From Methylococcaceae bacterium (GTDB lineage: Bacteria > Pseudomonadota > Gammaproteobacteria > Methylococcales > Methylomonadaceae): DNA of 64,000 bases. The stretch's first letter is position 1. The number at the start of each line of letters is the position of its first letter. Positions 28,071 to 36,770 of the stretch are shown here, piece after piece. Position numbers and translations under genes: made by a program. The notes beneath the pieces are model-generated. The model saw nothing but the letters and a program-made list of their open reading frames with translations, searched no databases and was not told where the DNA came from. The DNA lies in the NCBI GenBank assembly GCA_021647585.1, contig JAKIUK010000011.1, positions 1 through 64,000 of the forward strand, written 5' to 3'.

Positions 28071-29909
28071 ATGTCTAAGCACAGCAGCTTACTGATTTTT
28101 TTCCTGCTACTCTTTTCAGGGGGACGTAGTTATGCTTTGAACATGGAGCTACTGATCAATGGTAAACCGCTGGCTGAACCGGATGCGGTTATCCCATTAC
28201 AGGCAGGCAAGCAGTTTGCTATTGGTTTTCGGATAACCGACTCCGAAACCAATCTGCCTGCCACTGATTTGTTCCCCGGCGCCTGGATTCGACCTCGAAC
28301 TCCAGGTCGTCTTTCCTGTGAAAATGCTGTGCGCAATTATCTGGCACAGGGAAGTAATGCCAATCAGGATATAAGCCTGAATGGCTATACCTTTATTACT
28401 GTCAACACGGACAATTCGATAGCCGTGATGGATCCACGCTTACACCTGGCTACATCAAACCTGCTTGCCCTGAATCAACTGAATAGCAGGGTAGGAAACT
28501 GGCAACTGGTTAGTGACAAACAGCTACTCTACTTGACCTTGCCTGATGAAGGCTTGTTAGTCGAGATGAATCCGACGACTCTACAAATTAACAAACAAAT
28601 TTTGCTGGATCATAAGCCAACGGGACTGGCTATTTTTAGTCGATCAGCGATTGTTTGGGTGGCCAGTGAAAATGCTGGAAAGGTTTATGCAATCGATAGA
28701 GAAACATTAACACTGCTCAACCAATTTGACATTGGCAAGGGTGCTGTGCAGTTTGCAATTGATCCTAAAAATCATCGGCTTTTCGCCTATTCCGGTGGGG
28801 ATGGTCAGTTGATAGCAATCGATAGTTTAACTCAACAGGTTCAGTTTAAACGATCCATAACCTCAGGGATAACCGGGATTGCCTATTCAGCAACTGCAAA
28901 CCGTCTTTATTTGGCTCAACCGCTGCTAGATCATCTGATTTCTATTGAGCCCGAAACAGGCACGCAACTCGACACGATAGCCATTGTAGACAAAGCACTG
29001 GATCTACAGATAACACCGGATGGTCGCTGGTTATTGGCAGCAAATGGCAAAAGCGGGGTTGTCAACCTGGTTGATACCCGCAATGGACAGATGACCCATG
29101 TATTACAATTCAAGCATCCTTTTGATCAAATTGTGTTCAGTAAGCAATATGCCTATATCCGTCATACAGACAGTGCTAATGCTAGTTTGATTCACCTTCC
29201 AACCTTGCAAGCTGGGGAAGATCCCAGCGTGATTGAAGTACCATTTGGAGCGAGCGCACCCGATACAATCGGTGAACTTCCTCGGCTTTCACCCGTTGCA
29301 ATGCTTCCAGGGGGGCATAGCGTGGTAGTCGCTAATCCAGCTGATCGAACGATTTTTTTATTTATGGAAGGCGGCATGAAAGTACCGATGAATGCGTTCA
29401 AAACCTGGACTGCATCACCTGTTGCAATTAAGGTCCATGACCATAGCTTGCGCCATAGCCAGCCAGGAATTTATCAAACAACAACCAAGATTGTAGACCC
29501 AGGGGCATATGAAGTGGTTTTTTATACACCAAAACCCTTGCTCATTCGCTGTATGCCTCTGAATATTGAATCTTCCAAAGTAATCATTGATAAATCAGTA
29601 TTACCGGTTCAACACACTGTTGAAATTGAATCAAAAAATATTATTGCCGGACGAGCTATCAATCTTGAAATTAGTATACACCAGCGCAATGGCGAGCTAT
29701 CCCGAGCCAATGACCTGCAAGTGTTACTGATACGTCCAAGAACTAATTGGCAGCATCGCTCATATGCTAAATTATCAAAAAAGGGATATTATACTGTTAA
29801 CCTCATTTTTCCTGAATCGGGTAATTATAAATTACTGGTTAATTCGGATCAGCTGCAACTCAAACCCGAACAAAGCAATATTATATCTATTTTTGTTAAA
29901 AAACGATGA
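28071..29909 (+). CDS. Secreted beta-propeller (YVTN/YncE-like) protein
   Basis: 612 aa. Signal peptide ending near residue 23 (GGRSYA). After an N-terminal beta domain (LLINGKPLAEPDAVIPL, with a cytosine-containing RLSCENAVRN segment), blades of a seven-bladed propeller are visible: GYTFITVNTDNSIAVMDP, KVYAIDRETLTLLNQFDIG, QLIAIDSLTQQVQF, DHLISIEPETGTQLD, GVVNLVDTRNGQMTHVL. A C-terminal beta-sandwich follows. Being 12 bp downstream of the giant oxidase, it is likely an exported partner of it. No heme-binding CxxCH or catalytic motif seen. Binding role is inferred. Confidence 0.75.
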   Translation: MSKHSSLLIFFLLLFSGGRSYALNMELLINGKPLAEPDAVIPLQAGKQFAIGFRITDSETNLPATDLFPGAWIRPRTPGRLSCENAVRNYLAQGSNANQDISLNGYTFITVNTDNSIAVMDPRLHLATSNLLALNQLNSRVGNWQLVSDKQLLYLTLPDEGLLVEMNPTTLQINKQILLDHKPTGLAIFSRSAIVWVASENAGKVYAIDRETLTLLNQFDIGKGAVQFAIDPKNHRLFAYSGGDGQLIAIDSLTQQVQFKRSITSGITGIAYSATANRLYLAQPLLDHLISIEPETGTQLDTIAIVDKALDLQITPDGRWLLAANGKSGVVNLVDTRNGQMTHVLQFKHPFDQIVFSKQYAYIRHTDSANASLIHLPTLQAGEDPSVIEVPFGASAPDTIGELPRLSPVAMLPGGHSVVVANPADRTIFLFMEGGMKVPMNAFKTWTASPVAIKVHDHSLRHSQPGIYQTTTKIVDPGAYEVVFYTPKPLLIRCMPLNIESSKVIIDKSVLPVQHTVEIESKNIIAGRAINLEISIHQRNGELSRANDLQVLLIRPRTNWQHRSYAKLSKKGYYTVNLIFPESGNYKLLVNSDQLQLKPEQSNIISIFVKKR

Positions 29910-30006
29910 TAGCATCTAGAGCCATGGATTCCGAGCAAGAAATAGGGTCATTCCGAATGAAATGAGGAATCTTGGCCCTGGGTCCAAGTTCAAACAAAAG
30001 TATTAT

Positions 30007-30246
30007 CCTAGAAAAACCGGTTGGACATGGAGTTTGTGGGAAATCTGGGCGAAAAAGACAAATAATCACTCTTGATAATGGCCATAGCCCTTATCAAGAG
30101 TGATTCTGCAGGATTTTTCGCCCAGATTTCTTCACAAAACCATGGAGCGGCTTTCTCTCACCAAATGGGTCTGTCGCAGTAATCTTGACTATCCACAACA
30201 TTCAATCGGTTTAGTAAATTTTCAGCGGTCAACTGATTTTTCTAGG
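30007..30246. repeat. Small inverted-repeat element, copy 6 (240 bp)
   Basis: Ends CCTAGAAAAACCGGTTGG and CAACTGATTTTTCTAGG, with a perfect ATTAT duplication at 30002-30006 and 30247-30251. The centre holds a strong hairpin: TCACTCTTGATAA/TTATCAAGAGTGA around a 12-nt loop. Copy 1 carries the right half of this same version. It fills most of the 29910-30327 gap between the convergent propeller and sensor-kinase genes; a short ATTCCGAATGAAATGAGGAAT palindrome-like piece lies at about 29951. Confidence 0.85.
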
Positions 30247-30327
30247 ATTATCGGTAACTGCTCAATTTAATATTTTAGCTTTTGCGTTCATGCAGTCATC
30301 CTGCTTCTGGTTGTAAAGCCAAAAAAT

Positions 30328-32970
30328 TTAGGTCAATTGGTTGAGAATAGTTTCTTTTAGTTTAATAAAATCGATGATCTTATTTTTTAAAACCAGAAAA
30401 TTAGTGTCAATGTATTGGGTATTTTTTTCAATTAAACATACTTCCATGACTGCAGCCATCTCCTGAATATCAACAAAGCCACAGAAACTGACAGAGCCAT
30501 GGAGTTTATGCGTGACTTGCTCAGCTAAAGTCAAATTGTTAGAATTTATTGCCCGCTCTATTGTTTCTGACTGTTGCTGAAGTTCTATAAATAATTTGTT
30601 AAATAAGGTAATTGCCAAGTCAATATTTCCTGAGGTTTTATCAAGCATAGCTTTAACATAATCCATCATTTCGGTTTTATTTTGCAGACAAGGCTCTTTT
30701 TCAGGTAGCCACAGATTAAGTATTTCAGTTAATTGCTCTAATAAAACAGGTTTAATCAGACATTCATCAAACCCTGCTTCAATTAGTGTTTGTCTTTGGT
30801 GACTTTGTGCGTGGGCAGTAATTGCAATCACAGGCGAGTCCCTATTTATTGAAGCTGTTTTTTTAATGTTTTTAATAATATCCTGCCCACTAAAATAAGG
30901 CATTTGTAAGTCAAGAAAAATTAGATCATATTTATGATGTTGTAAGTAAAACAGTGCTTTTTTACCATCTTTTGCCAAAGTTATATTTTTACAGTGTTCT
31001 TCCAGTTGAGATTTTAATAACAGTCTGTTAATTTCATTGTCATCTGCGATGAAAATAGAACATGAAGTAGCTTTTATAGAAGTTTTATTTGGGATTATGT
31101 CAGGAATTGCCTGAGCTGTGTGGGTGATAGTTTCGATGACATTTTTTAAATAGTTAGACCGGCAGGGCAGGGCTAAACAGTGGACAAATGATAGTGTTTT
31201 TTTATGGGGATTTAGAAAAATAATTGCACTACATGTTACTGGTTTTATTTGATTCTGTATCTCATTGACATTATATGTTTCATTTTTATCAGCATAAAAA
31301 AGCAGGTCAAAGTGGCTGGATGGTTTCAACTTAAGCTCTGTAATAGAGCTTGATGTCAGGGTCTTATAACCCAGATGGTTAAGCTGTTTGGTGAGAGCTT
31401 TTCTTCTTAAGTTTAAGGCATCAATAATAAGTATCCTCAGTGTTTGAATTTTAACGGGTGGAGACTTTGTTATTGATATTGGAAGGTTGAACCAAAAGGT
31501 TGTTCCTGTATTATATTGTGTACATACGCCAAGTGTCCCTCCGAGTCTTTCTATAATATTTTTGGAAATAGTTAATCCAAGTCCTGTCCCCAGTTCGTTG
31601 TTAACAGCATATTCGCTAGTTTGCAAAAAAGGTAGAAACAAATCCTTAATTTTATTTTTGTGAATGCCAATGCCTGTATCTGAAATTGATATGAATAGCG
31701 AATTCGATTCAAGTAAATGGCAGCGTATAATTATGTGACCTTGATGAGTAAACTTACAAGCATTACCAAGCAAGTTGGTAATAACTTGTTGTAGTCGAAT
31801 AGGATCTGTAGAGATCCAATATGGAATGTCTTCATCGATGTCAACTATGACGCGTACTTTATCTGATGCAGGAACAATTGTCGTGGAACAGTTTTCTAAA
31901 TTCTCTCTGAAGTTGAAGGTTGAAATGTTGATTTTAAAATTACCTGTTTCCAAGCTGGAGTAATCTAGAATTTCATTAACTATTGCCAAAAGACTGGTGG
32001 CTGATGTTTTTATTAGATGAGCCTGGTCAAACTGCTGCAGTGATAATTTTGATTTTGTAAGAAGTTCGATAAATCCCAGAATTCCATTCATAGGTGTACG
32101 AATTTCATGACTTATATGAGCAAGAAATTGAGATTTTGTATTGTTTTGAGTGATTGCTAGTTGTGTGGTTTTTTCTAGTGATTTGTTTTTTTGTTCCAGA
32201 CGGCCTAATGTTACGTTTAACTTATTTACCGCAAGTTCAACTTGTTGGGTTAGATAATTGTGAGTATTCTGTAAGGCAATTGCCATTGAATTAAAGCTCA
32301 GACATAGATCATCTATTTCAGAAGTACTACTTCCCTTGGCACGAGCATTCATGTTGCCATCAGCTAAATCATTTGCTATTTTAATCAGATTTATAATAGG
32401 TGTACTTATGGAATTACTTAAACGTATAGATAGTAGTATTGTAAAAAATACTCCGATACATATGAACAGTAGACTATTTAACAGATAGGATTGTTGTTTT
32501 TTTTGGGTATTTACCAGGGACAACGCAATTTTAACTGATCCAATAATTTTTGCGGGTTCACTGATTGGTTGGTGAAGTAAGGTATTGGCTGTTTCATTAG
32601 TTCGATGCTGAATTGATTGTATGGCTACAGGGTGCTGAAAAAAAATAAGTTTTATTGGGGGGGGGAAAGGATTTTTTTCTGAATGAGCTAAAGCATTGCC
32701 TAACTTATCCGTTATCTCGACTAAAGCAATATCGGGCTCGTTTAATAAAGAACTGGCAATCTCATTTAGGACTTCAGAATTACCCGAGAATACGCCATAT
32801 ATACTAGAAATTGCAAGTTGGTTTATGGTTATTTGACCTTTGTCCTTTAATGCGTTTTCAAGATCAATATAATGATATTGAATGAAATAGTAGGCCAGAG
32901 AACTTATGAGAAGTAAGGTAGGAACGATTGCCAGTAGTAAAAGGCGAAATTGTATGCCAGCAAAATTCAT
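30328..32970 (-). CDS. barA: BarA/GacS-like hybrid sensor histidine kinase
   Basis: 880 aa. Transmembrane helices near 9-30 and 160-182 enclose a periplasmic sensor region; then HAMP, a coiled coil, a HisKA domain with H288 (HISHEIRTPMNG), HATPase with GTGLGLTISKNI, a degenerate receiver, an intact receiver with D687 (LDLQMPYFSG) and a C-terminal Hpt with H821 (VTHKLHGSV). This order and the N-terminus match BarA/GacS, which phosphorylates UvrY/GacA to drive small RNAs that titrate CsrA/RsmA. No uvrY/gacA is in the window. Convergent with the propeller gene. Confidence 0.88.
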   Translation of the reverse strand: MNFAGIQFRLLLLAIVPTLLLISSLAYYFIQYHYIDLENALKDKGQITINQLAISSIYGVFSGNSEVLNEIASSLLNEPDIALVEITDKLGNALAHSEKNPFPPPIKLIFFQHPVAIQSIQHRTNETANTLLHQPISEPAKIIGSVKIALSLVNTQKKQQSYLLNSLLFICIGVFFTILLSIRLSNSISTPIINLIKIANDLADGNMNARAKGSSTSEIDDLCLSFNSMAIALQNTHNYLTQQVELAVNKLNVTLGRLEQKNKSLEKTTQLAITQNNTKSQFLAHISHEIRTPMNGILGFIELLTKSKLSLQQFDQAHLIKTSATSLLAIVNEILDYSSLETGNFKINISTFNFRENLENCSTTIVPASDKVRVIVDIDEDIPYWISTDPIRLQQVITNLLGNACKFTHQGHIIIRCHLLESNSLFISISDTGIGIHKNKIKDLFLPFLQTSEYAVNNELGTGLGLTISKNIIERLGGTLGVCTQYNTGTTFWFNLPISITKSPPVKIQTLRILIIDALNLRRKALTKQLNHLGYKTLTSSSITELKLKPSSHFDLLFYADKNETYNVNEIQNQIKPVTCSAIIFLNPHKKTLSFVHCLALPCRSNYLKNVIETITHTAQAIPDIIPNKTSIKATSCSIFIADDNEINRLLLKSQLEEHCKNITLAKDGKKALFYLQHHKYDLIFLDLQMPYFSGQDIIKNIKKTASINRDSPVIAITAHAQSHQRQTLIEAGFDECLIKPVLLEQLTEILNLWLPEKEPCLQNKTEMMDYVKAMLDKTSGNIDLAITLFNKLFIELQQQSETIERAINSNNLTLAEQVTHKLHGSVSFCGFVDIQEMAAVMEVCLIEKNTQYIDTNFLVLKNKIIDFIKLKETILNQLT

Positions 32971-33145
32971 TTGTAATGGTTTATTTTGATACGGGCTTAT
33001 AAATACAGAGTTAGATTTAGGTTTTTTTGTTGACTATTTAAGTAAATGTTAATACTCTCTAGATTTTAATACTATCCCATAAAAATTCACAAAATGCATA
33101 AAAATAATAATATTGCATTATATTATAGCTTAAGAGGAGAAAATC

Positions 33146-33324
33146 ATGGCTCAAATAGTTGTTCTAAGAGGCTGTATGTACTGGTGTCAAGTTATGGTAA
33201 ATGAGTGCATATAGCAAAAATTGGTTTTGAGAAATATTTAATGCGTTAAATAAGAAAAGGCACAAGTGAGTCATTTTACGAAAGAATTATGCTTAAATTT
33301 ATGGGTGTTGATAGATTAAAATAG
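33146..33324 (+). pseudogene. Internally deleted FAD/NAD(P) oxidoreductase (SQR/Ndh2-like) remnant
   Basis: AAGAGGAG precedes an ATG followed by MAQIVVL, the typical start of sulfide:quinone oxidoreductase-like flavoproteins, which breaks down after seven residues. About 60 bp on, VHIAKIGFEKYLMR, a TAA, then IRKGTSESFYERIMLKFMG and VDRLK read like the C-terminus of the same family, with the TAA where a Lys codon would fit and a TGA just before. Roughly 1 kb of the centre is missing. The intact DUF2892 gene starts 9 bp later. The rest of 32971-33332 shows only AT-rich sequence. Confidence 0.65.
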
Positions 33325-33332
33325 GAGTTGAA

Positions 33333-33533
33333 ATGACTATAGATAGATTAGTAATGGCATTTGCGGGTGCTTTTATATTAATTAGTGTGAGTTTAGCTGT
33401 TTTCCATTCACTAAACTGGCTTTGGTTTACTGCTTTTGTAGGTTTTAATTTATTACAGGCTACATTTACTGGTTTTTGCCCATTGGCATTGATATTAAAG
33501 AAGTTTGGAGTTAAATCAGGTTGTGCTTTTTAG
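33333..33533 (+). CDS. DUF2892 small inner-membrane protein
   Basis: 66 aa with two hydrophobic helices (LVMAFAGAFILISVSLAVF and WLWFTAFVGFNLLQATFTG) and the motif GFCPLALILKKFGV followed by SGCAF, as in DUF2892 proteins. The family often accompanies rhodaneses or sulfide-handling enzymes; here it sits behind the remains of an SQR-like gene, which suggests it has outlived its operon partner. AGGAGTTGAA precedes the ATG. The two cysteines could matter but no role is proven. Confidence 0.85.
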   Translation: MTIDRLVMAFAGAFILISVSLAVFHSLNWLWFTAFVGFNLLQATFTGFCPLALILKKFGVKSGCAF

Positions 33534-33752
33534 CCGGTCTAATTATACTTCGCGAAGTCATAAATGTGGAATTTATAGCGAGTTAAGTTTTGTCGATAGC
33601 AAGGCGTAGAAATGGACGCATAGCAGGCTATGGCGTGGCACGATATTTTTTTGCTCGTAACTGTAAGAAAGATGAAGGAAGGTCCTTCGGTGACGACTTC
33701 CAGAAGTTGTTACCAAACCATTGTGAGTTGCGTTGATTAAGATTATAAGCGT

Positions 33753-34841
33753 TCATTTTTCATAGAGACTAACAGTATTTAACAGCTCATCATTAAAATT
33801 GAATAGATCATCTATTTTTTCAATGGGGACTCGTTTCTCTTTTTTATTTTCATTGAAAAGCCCTATATATTTCTGTTTAGCATTAAAATGAAGGCGGCAA
33901 AGTGGTTTTCTATTATTGTCATCCAATAAGATACCAAAATAGCTTTGGGTGTCTCTAGGCACTATACGTTCAGCACTTACTTTCTGGCGTAAAATTGCTT
34001 TAATAATATTGTACCCCTCTATTTCTTCATCCGTGGTTTCGATTTTTGAATTACTCTCATTATCTGAGGTGATTCCGTCACTTTGATCGCTAAGCACTTT
34101 GTTTAATTCAGTGTTTGCCTTAACATCCGAGTCAATAGCAGACTTTAATCGCTCATTAATACTGTCATTTAGAAATTGCTTCAAAGCTTTAGATGTAATC
34201 TCTAAAAATTGCGCTTTTACTTTAACTGTAAGAACACCATCGTATACTCTCGAAGCAAAAAACTTAACAAACTCTTCTTCTGGAGAATCAAACTGTACAT
34301 CCAATATTTTTTTAATCTGACTTAGGTATTTAAGCTCACCAGCTGCATCTACAATTGAATCAACATCAAAAGATGATTTTGTCAGTTTTTTAATTTCAGG
34401 AACTATATGCTCATCAATATCACTGAGGTTTAACATTAAAAATGGTTTTTCATCCATTTTATTAGGCGCATCTAAATCGGTATAAAATTCGTACTGTACG
34501 CCATTTGTTAGAATAGCAACTCTAGCACTGGTTACAGAAAAATACCTGAACAACTGGTTCGCATGCTTTGGAGAAAGTTTTTCACCAAATTTCTTACATT
34601 CAATAAGTATTTGCACTTCATCATCCTTGATTAATGCATAATCGACTTTTTCACCTTTTTTTGTTCCAGTATCAGCTGTAAATTCAGGAATCACCTCACT
34701 CGGGTCAAACACATCGTAACCTAATACGGAGTGTAAAAATGGCATTACTAGTGCATTATTAGTTGCTTCTTCAGTAGCAAGGCTGTTTGAAACTTGATTT
34801 ATTTATTTAGATAAACTTTGTAGTCTTTCGATGAAATCCAT
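33753..34841 (-). pseudogene. HsdR-N-like PD-(D/E)XK nuclease gene with early stop codon
   Basis: Starts MDFIERLQSLSK and meets TAA at codon 13, then continues in frame as INQVSNSLATEEATNNALVM and on to the end, so a Gln codon has probably become a stop. From the next ATG (34745) 330 aa remain open. The nuclease core is visible: GEKVDYALIKDDEVQILIEC (D and E-x-K in ECKKFG), preceded by SVLGYDVFDPSEVIPEFTAD, as in stand-alone type I restriction R-subunit N-terminal domains. No hsdM or hsdS nearby. Re-initiation could give a shorter protein without the N-terminal 32 residues. Confidence 0.75.
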
Positions 34842-34960
34842 TTTGGAAGCCTATTATTAAATTTAAATTATCTATGTTGTGTGAAGATACTAGCAGATTA
34901 ATCTCAGCTTTGCCCTTTTTCATATCAATCATACTTTATTTTTGGAAAATATTGAGCAAA

Positions 34961-34988
34961 TGACGCCGAGCAAAGCGGCGCATTTTTT
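34961..34988 (+). terminator. GC-rich hairpin with T run
   Basis: CGCCG/CGGCG stem with a 7-nt loop followed by CATTTTTT on the plus strand. Flanking genes are on the minus strand, and the T run on that strand is poor, so its role as terminator of the membrane-protein gene is uncertain. It overlaps that gene's stop codon. Confidence 0.4.
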
Positions 34989-35235
34989 AGTGTCTGTTTG
35001 AGCGTTTTGTTAAAAATAAATTTAAATATTTGAAGATAACTATGACTATGAACGGCACGAAAAACGCTGGAATGAACCAGCTAAACCATATAAAAACTGC
35101 ATAACTATAGTCGAAATTACATATGTCTCGATGAATACAAAAAACATCCATAGGGTTGTGCGTAATTCCCGCATATAAGGCAAAACTTGCAATTAATATC
35201 GATATTATAAGTATACCAATTATTAGTTTCTTCAT
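34987..35235 (-). CDS. Small two-helix membrane protein (possible immunity protein)
   Basis: 82 aa with hydrophobic helices at about 4-24 and 45-72 and a basic C-terminus (KRSNRH). Between them is a short cysteine-containing loop (DVFCIHRDICNF) that would be periplasmic if both ends are cytoplasmic. I do not recognise the family. Its ATG overlaps the stop of the lysozyme-like gene by 4 bp (ATGA), so the two are translationally coupled. A membrane protein paired so tightly with a wall-active enzyme fits an immunity role, but this is inference. Confidence 0.6.
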   Translation of the reverse strand: MKKLIIGILIISILIASFALYAGITHNPMDVFCIHRDICNFDYSYAVFIWFSWFIPAFFVPFIVIVIFKYLNLFLTKRSNRH

Positions 35236-35942
35236 TTAGCACACCCTTTTTTGATCCAAGGTTGTGTATAATAAATCTTCGCTACACGTGCGCCATAGTT
35301 ATTAACTTTTTCCGCACCTAAATAATTGTATATACTGGCAATCTTCGCAATAGAAGGGTTTTTGATTCTGGTTTTTATACGAGATAACAGGATAATGCCA
35401 AAATCAATATTATAATAGGGACAATTTAAAAGCTCTTTGGTTATGCCTATTTTTTCCCAATAACTATAATATATATTCATTGGCAGAATACTTTTACGCA
35501 TTGGAAATCGCCTTTCTAGAAAATCTGGATATAATCTGTCATACCAGCCATGAGTTGTTTCCATATATATTATGGCCATAGCAAGCCGTGTATCTACTTT
35601 GTGTTTTAGAGCAGATTGAATTATTAGACCGCACCATTTAGCTACTTCGCTCTGACTGTCCAGCTCAATTAGAGGTTCACTTGCTACAGCGCGAGGATTA
35701 TCAACAATCTCAAATACCGCTGGTGTATTCTCGATTATACTTTTCTTTCTATCTGATTCACTATTAATAATTGGTATCTTTGATACTTCCATAATGTCCT
35801 TTATATTTCTAACAACAAGTTTACTTGACGCTGGAGGATAAACGAGAAACTCAAGCAGCCAATTGAACTTTGGAAAAAATGACTTCAAAAAAAACACGGC
35901 AGCGGTCAAGTGGCGTGTCTGGTGTATGCTTAGCATGGGCAT
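35232..35942 (-). CDS. Lysozyme-like (SLT-type fold) protein
   Basis: 236 aa. No clear signal peptide. The C-terminal half has a lytic-transglycosylase-like pattern: LAMAIIYMETTHGWYD carries a candidate catalytic glutamate (ET in a helix, as in E-S of SLT domains), followed by NIDFGIILLSRIKTRIKNP, then SIAKIASIYNYLGAEKVNNY and GARVAKIYYTQPW. This resembles toxin-type domains found at Rhs or type VI effector ends, from memory. The N-terminal 60 residues look unrelated and the start lacks a good ribosome-binding site, so the gene may be a displaced C-terminal fragment. The upstream 35943-36262 holds no gene. Confidence 0.6.
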   Translation of the reverse strand: MPMLSIHQTRHLTAAVFFLKSFFPKFNWLLEFLVYPPASSKLVVRNIKDIMEVSKIPIINSESDRKKSIIENTPAVFEIVDNPRAVASEPLIELDSQSEVAKWCGLIIQSALKHKVDTRLAMAIIYMETTHGWYDRLYPDFLERRFPMRKSILPMNIYYSYWEKIGITKELLNCPYYNIDFGIILLSRIKTRIKNPSIAKIASIYNYLGAEKVNNYGARVAKIYYTQPWIKKGCAK

Positions 35943-36225
35943 GAGCTAATGAGGTGAATATCCTCTGTAAGAGAGCCTATTACATTCACTCATTTTGAAT
36001 GATTATAACTACTAGTTAACGACAATTGCAACGCCGAAAGGTGTTATGAGAAGGAAGTCCGAGTGATTGGCGTAGTTCAGTTAAAGAGGCGATAAATAAT
36101 TTGAATTGTTGACTATACTTCGCTTGAGCTGAGTATGAAAGTTGAATCAAAATAGTAGTGTCAAAATTAAGTTAAAAAGTGCTTTCCTTGTTTTAACTAT
36201 TTGATAAGTAGGTGTATTAAATTAT

Positions 36226-36241
36226 TGGTGCTTTTTTTGCT
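36226..36241 (+). promoter_or_regulatory. Possible sigma-54-type -24/-12 element before fliL
   Basis: TGGTGC-N5-TTTGCT has GG and GC with the exact sigma-54 spacing, and fliL-led operons are often sigma-54 dependent. Against it: a start point 12 bp downstream would fall in the ribosome-binding site of fliL (AGGAAAG, before 36263), leaving almost no leader. Low confidence. The rest of the 320-bp gap has a TAATTTGAATTGTTGAC stretch resembling one near 14890. Confidence 0.25.
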
Positions 36242-36262
36242 TTATTAAAATCAGGAAAGAAT

Positions 36263-36769
36263 ATGGCTGAGAATGAATTAGAAAATGGTGAAGCGAAAAA
36301 GTCTTCAAAAAAAATAATTATAATTGTTGCAGTTGTTTTGCTGTTAGCTGGAGGTGGGGCAGGCTACTATTTTATTGCTGGAGACCAATCACCAGATGAA
36401 AATGGAGAGCAGATCGAAGAAGTTGAAGATGTTGAAGAAGAAGGGTCTGATATCGAATTGTATTATGACTTGAACAAAGCCTTGGTGGTGAATTTCCCCA
36501 AAGGTTCAGGAGCCAGTTTAATACAAGTATCAATTTCTCTTTTAGTAAAAGGAGATGAAACAGTAGAAGCATTAAAGAAACATGAACCCATGATACGAAA
36601 TAATTTATTGATGGTAATCAGTGCTAAAGGGGCTAATAACTTAATGAAACGAGAAGGTAAAGAAGAGCTACGCTCTGATATGTTAAGAGAGGTTGGTAAG
36701 GTTATGGAAAAAATGACAGGAAATAATAAAGTTATAAACATTTTTTTTACTACTTTTGTGATGCAGTAA
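36263..36769 (+). CDS. fliL: Flagellar basal body-associated protein FliL
   Basis: 168 aa. A short cytoplasmic tail with KKSSKK, one transmembrane helix at about 19-40 (IIIIVAVVLLLAGGGAGYYF), an acidic linker, then the periplasmic stomatin-like domain (YYDLNKALVVNFP to VINIFFTTFVMQ). FliL surrounds the stator and supports torque and stator retention. It is the first gene of the flagellar block here; fliM begins one base after its stop. fliK, often upstream, is absent; a decayed accessory region occupies that side. Confidence 0.92.
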   Translation: MAENELENGEAKKSSKKIIIIVAVVLLLAGGGAGYYFIAGDQSPDENGEQIEEVEDVEEEGSDIELYYDLNKALVVNFPKGSGASLIQVSISLLVKGDETVEALKKHEPMIRNNLLMVISAKGANNLMKREGKEELRSDMLREVGKVMEKMTGNNKVINIFFTTFVMQ

Positions 36770-36770
36770 C

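Noticed and set aside
33635..33654. TGGCACG followed by TTTTTTTGCT as a sigma-54 promoter
   Set aside because: The GG-to-GC distance is four bases too long and no suitable gene follows on the plus strand.
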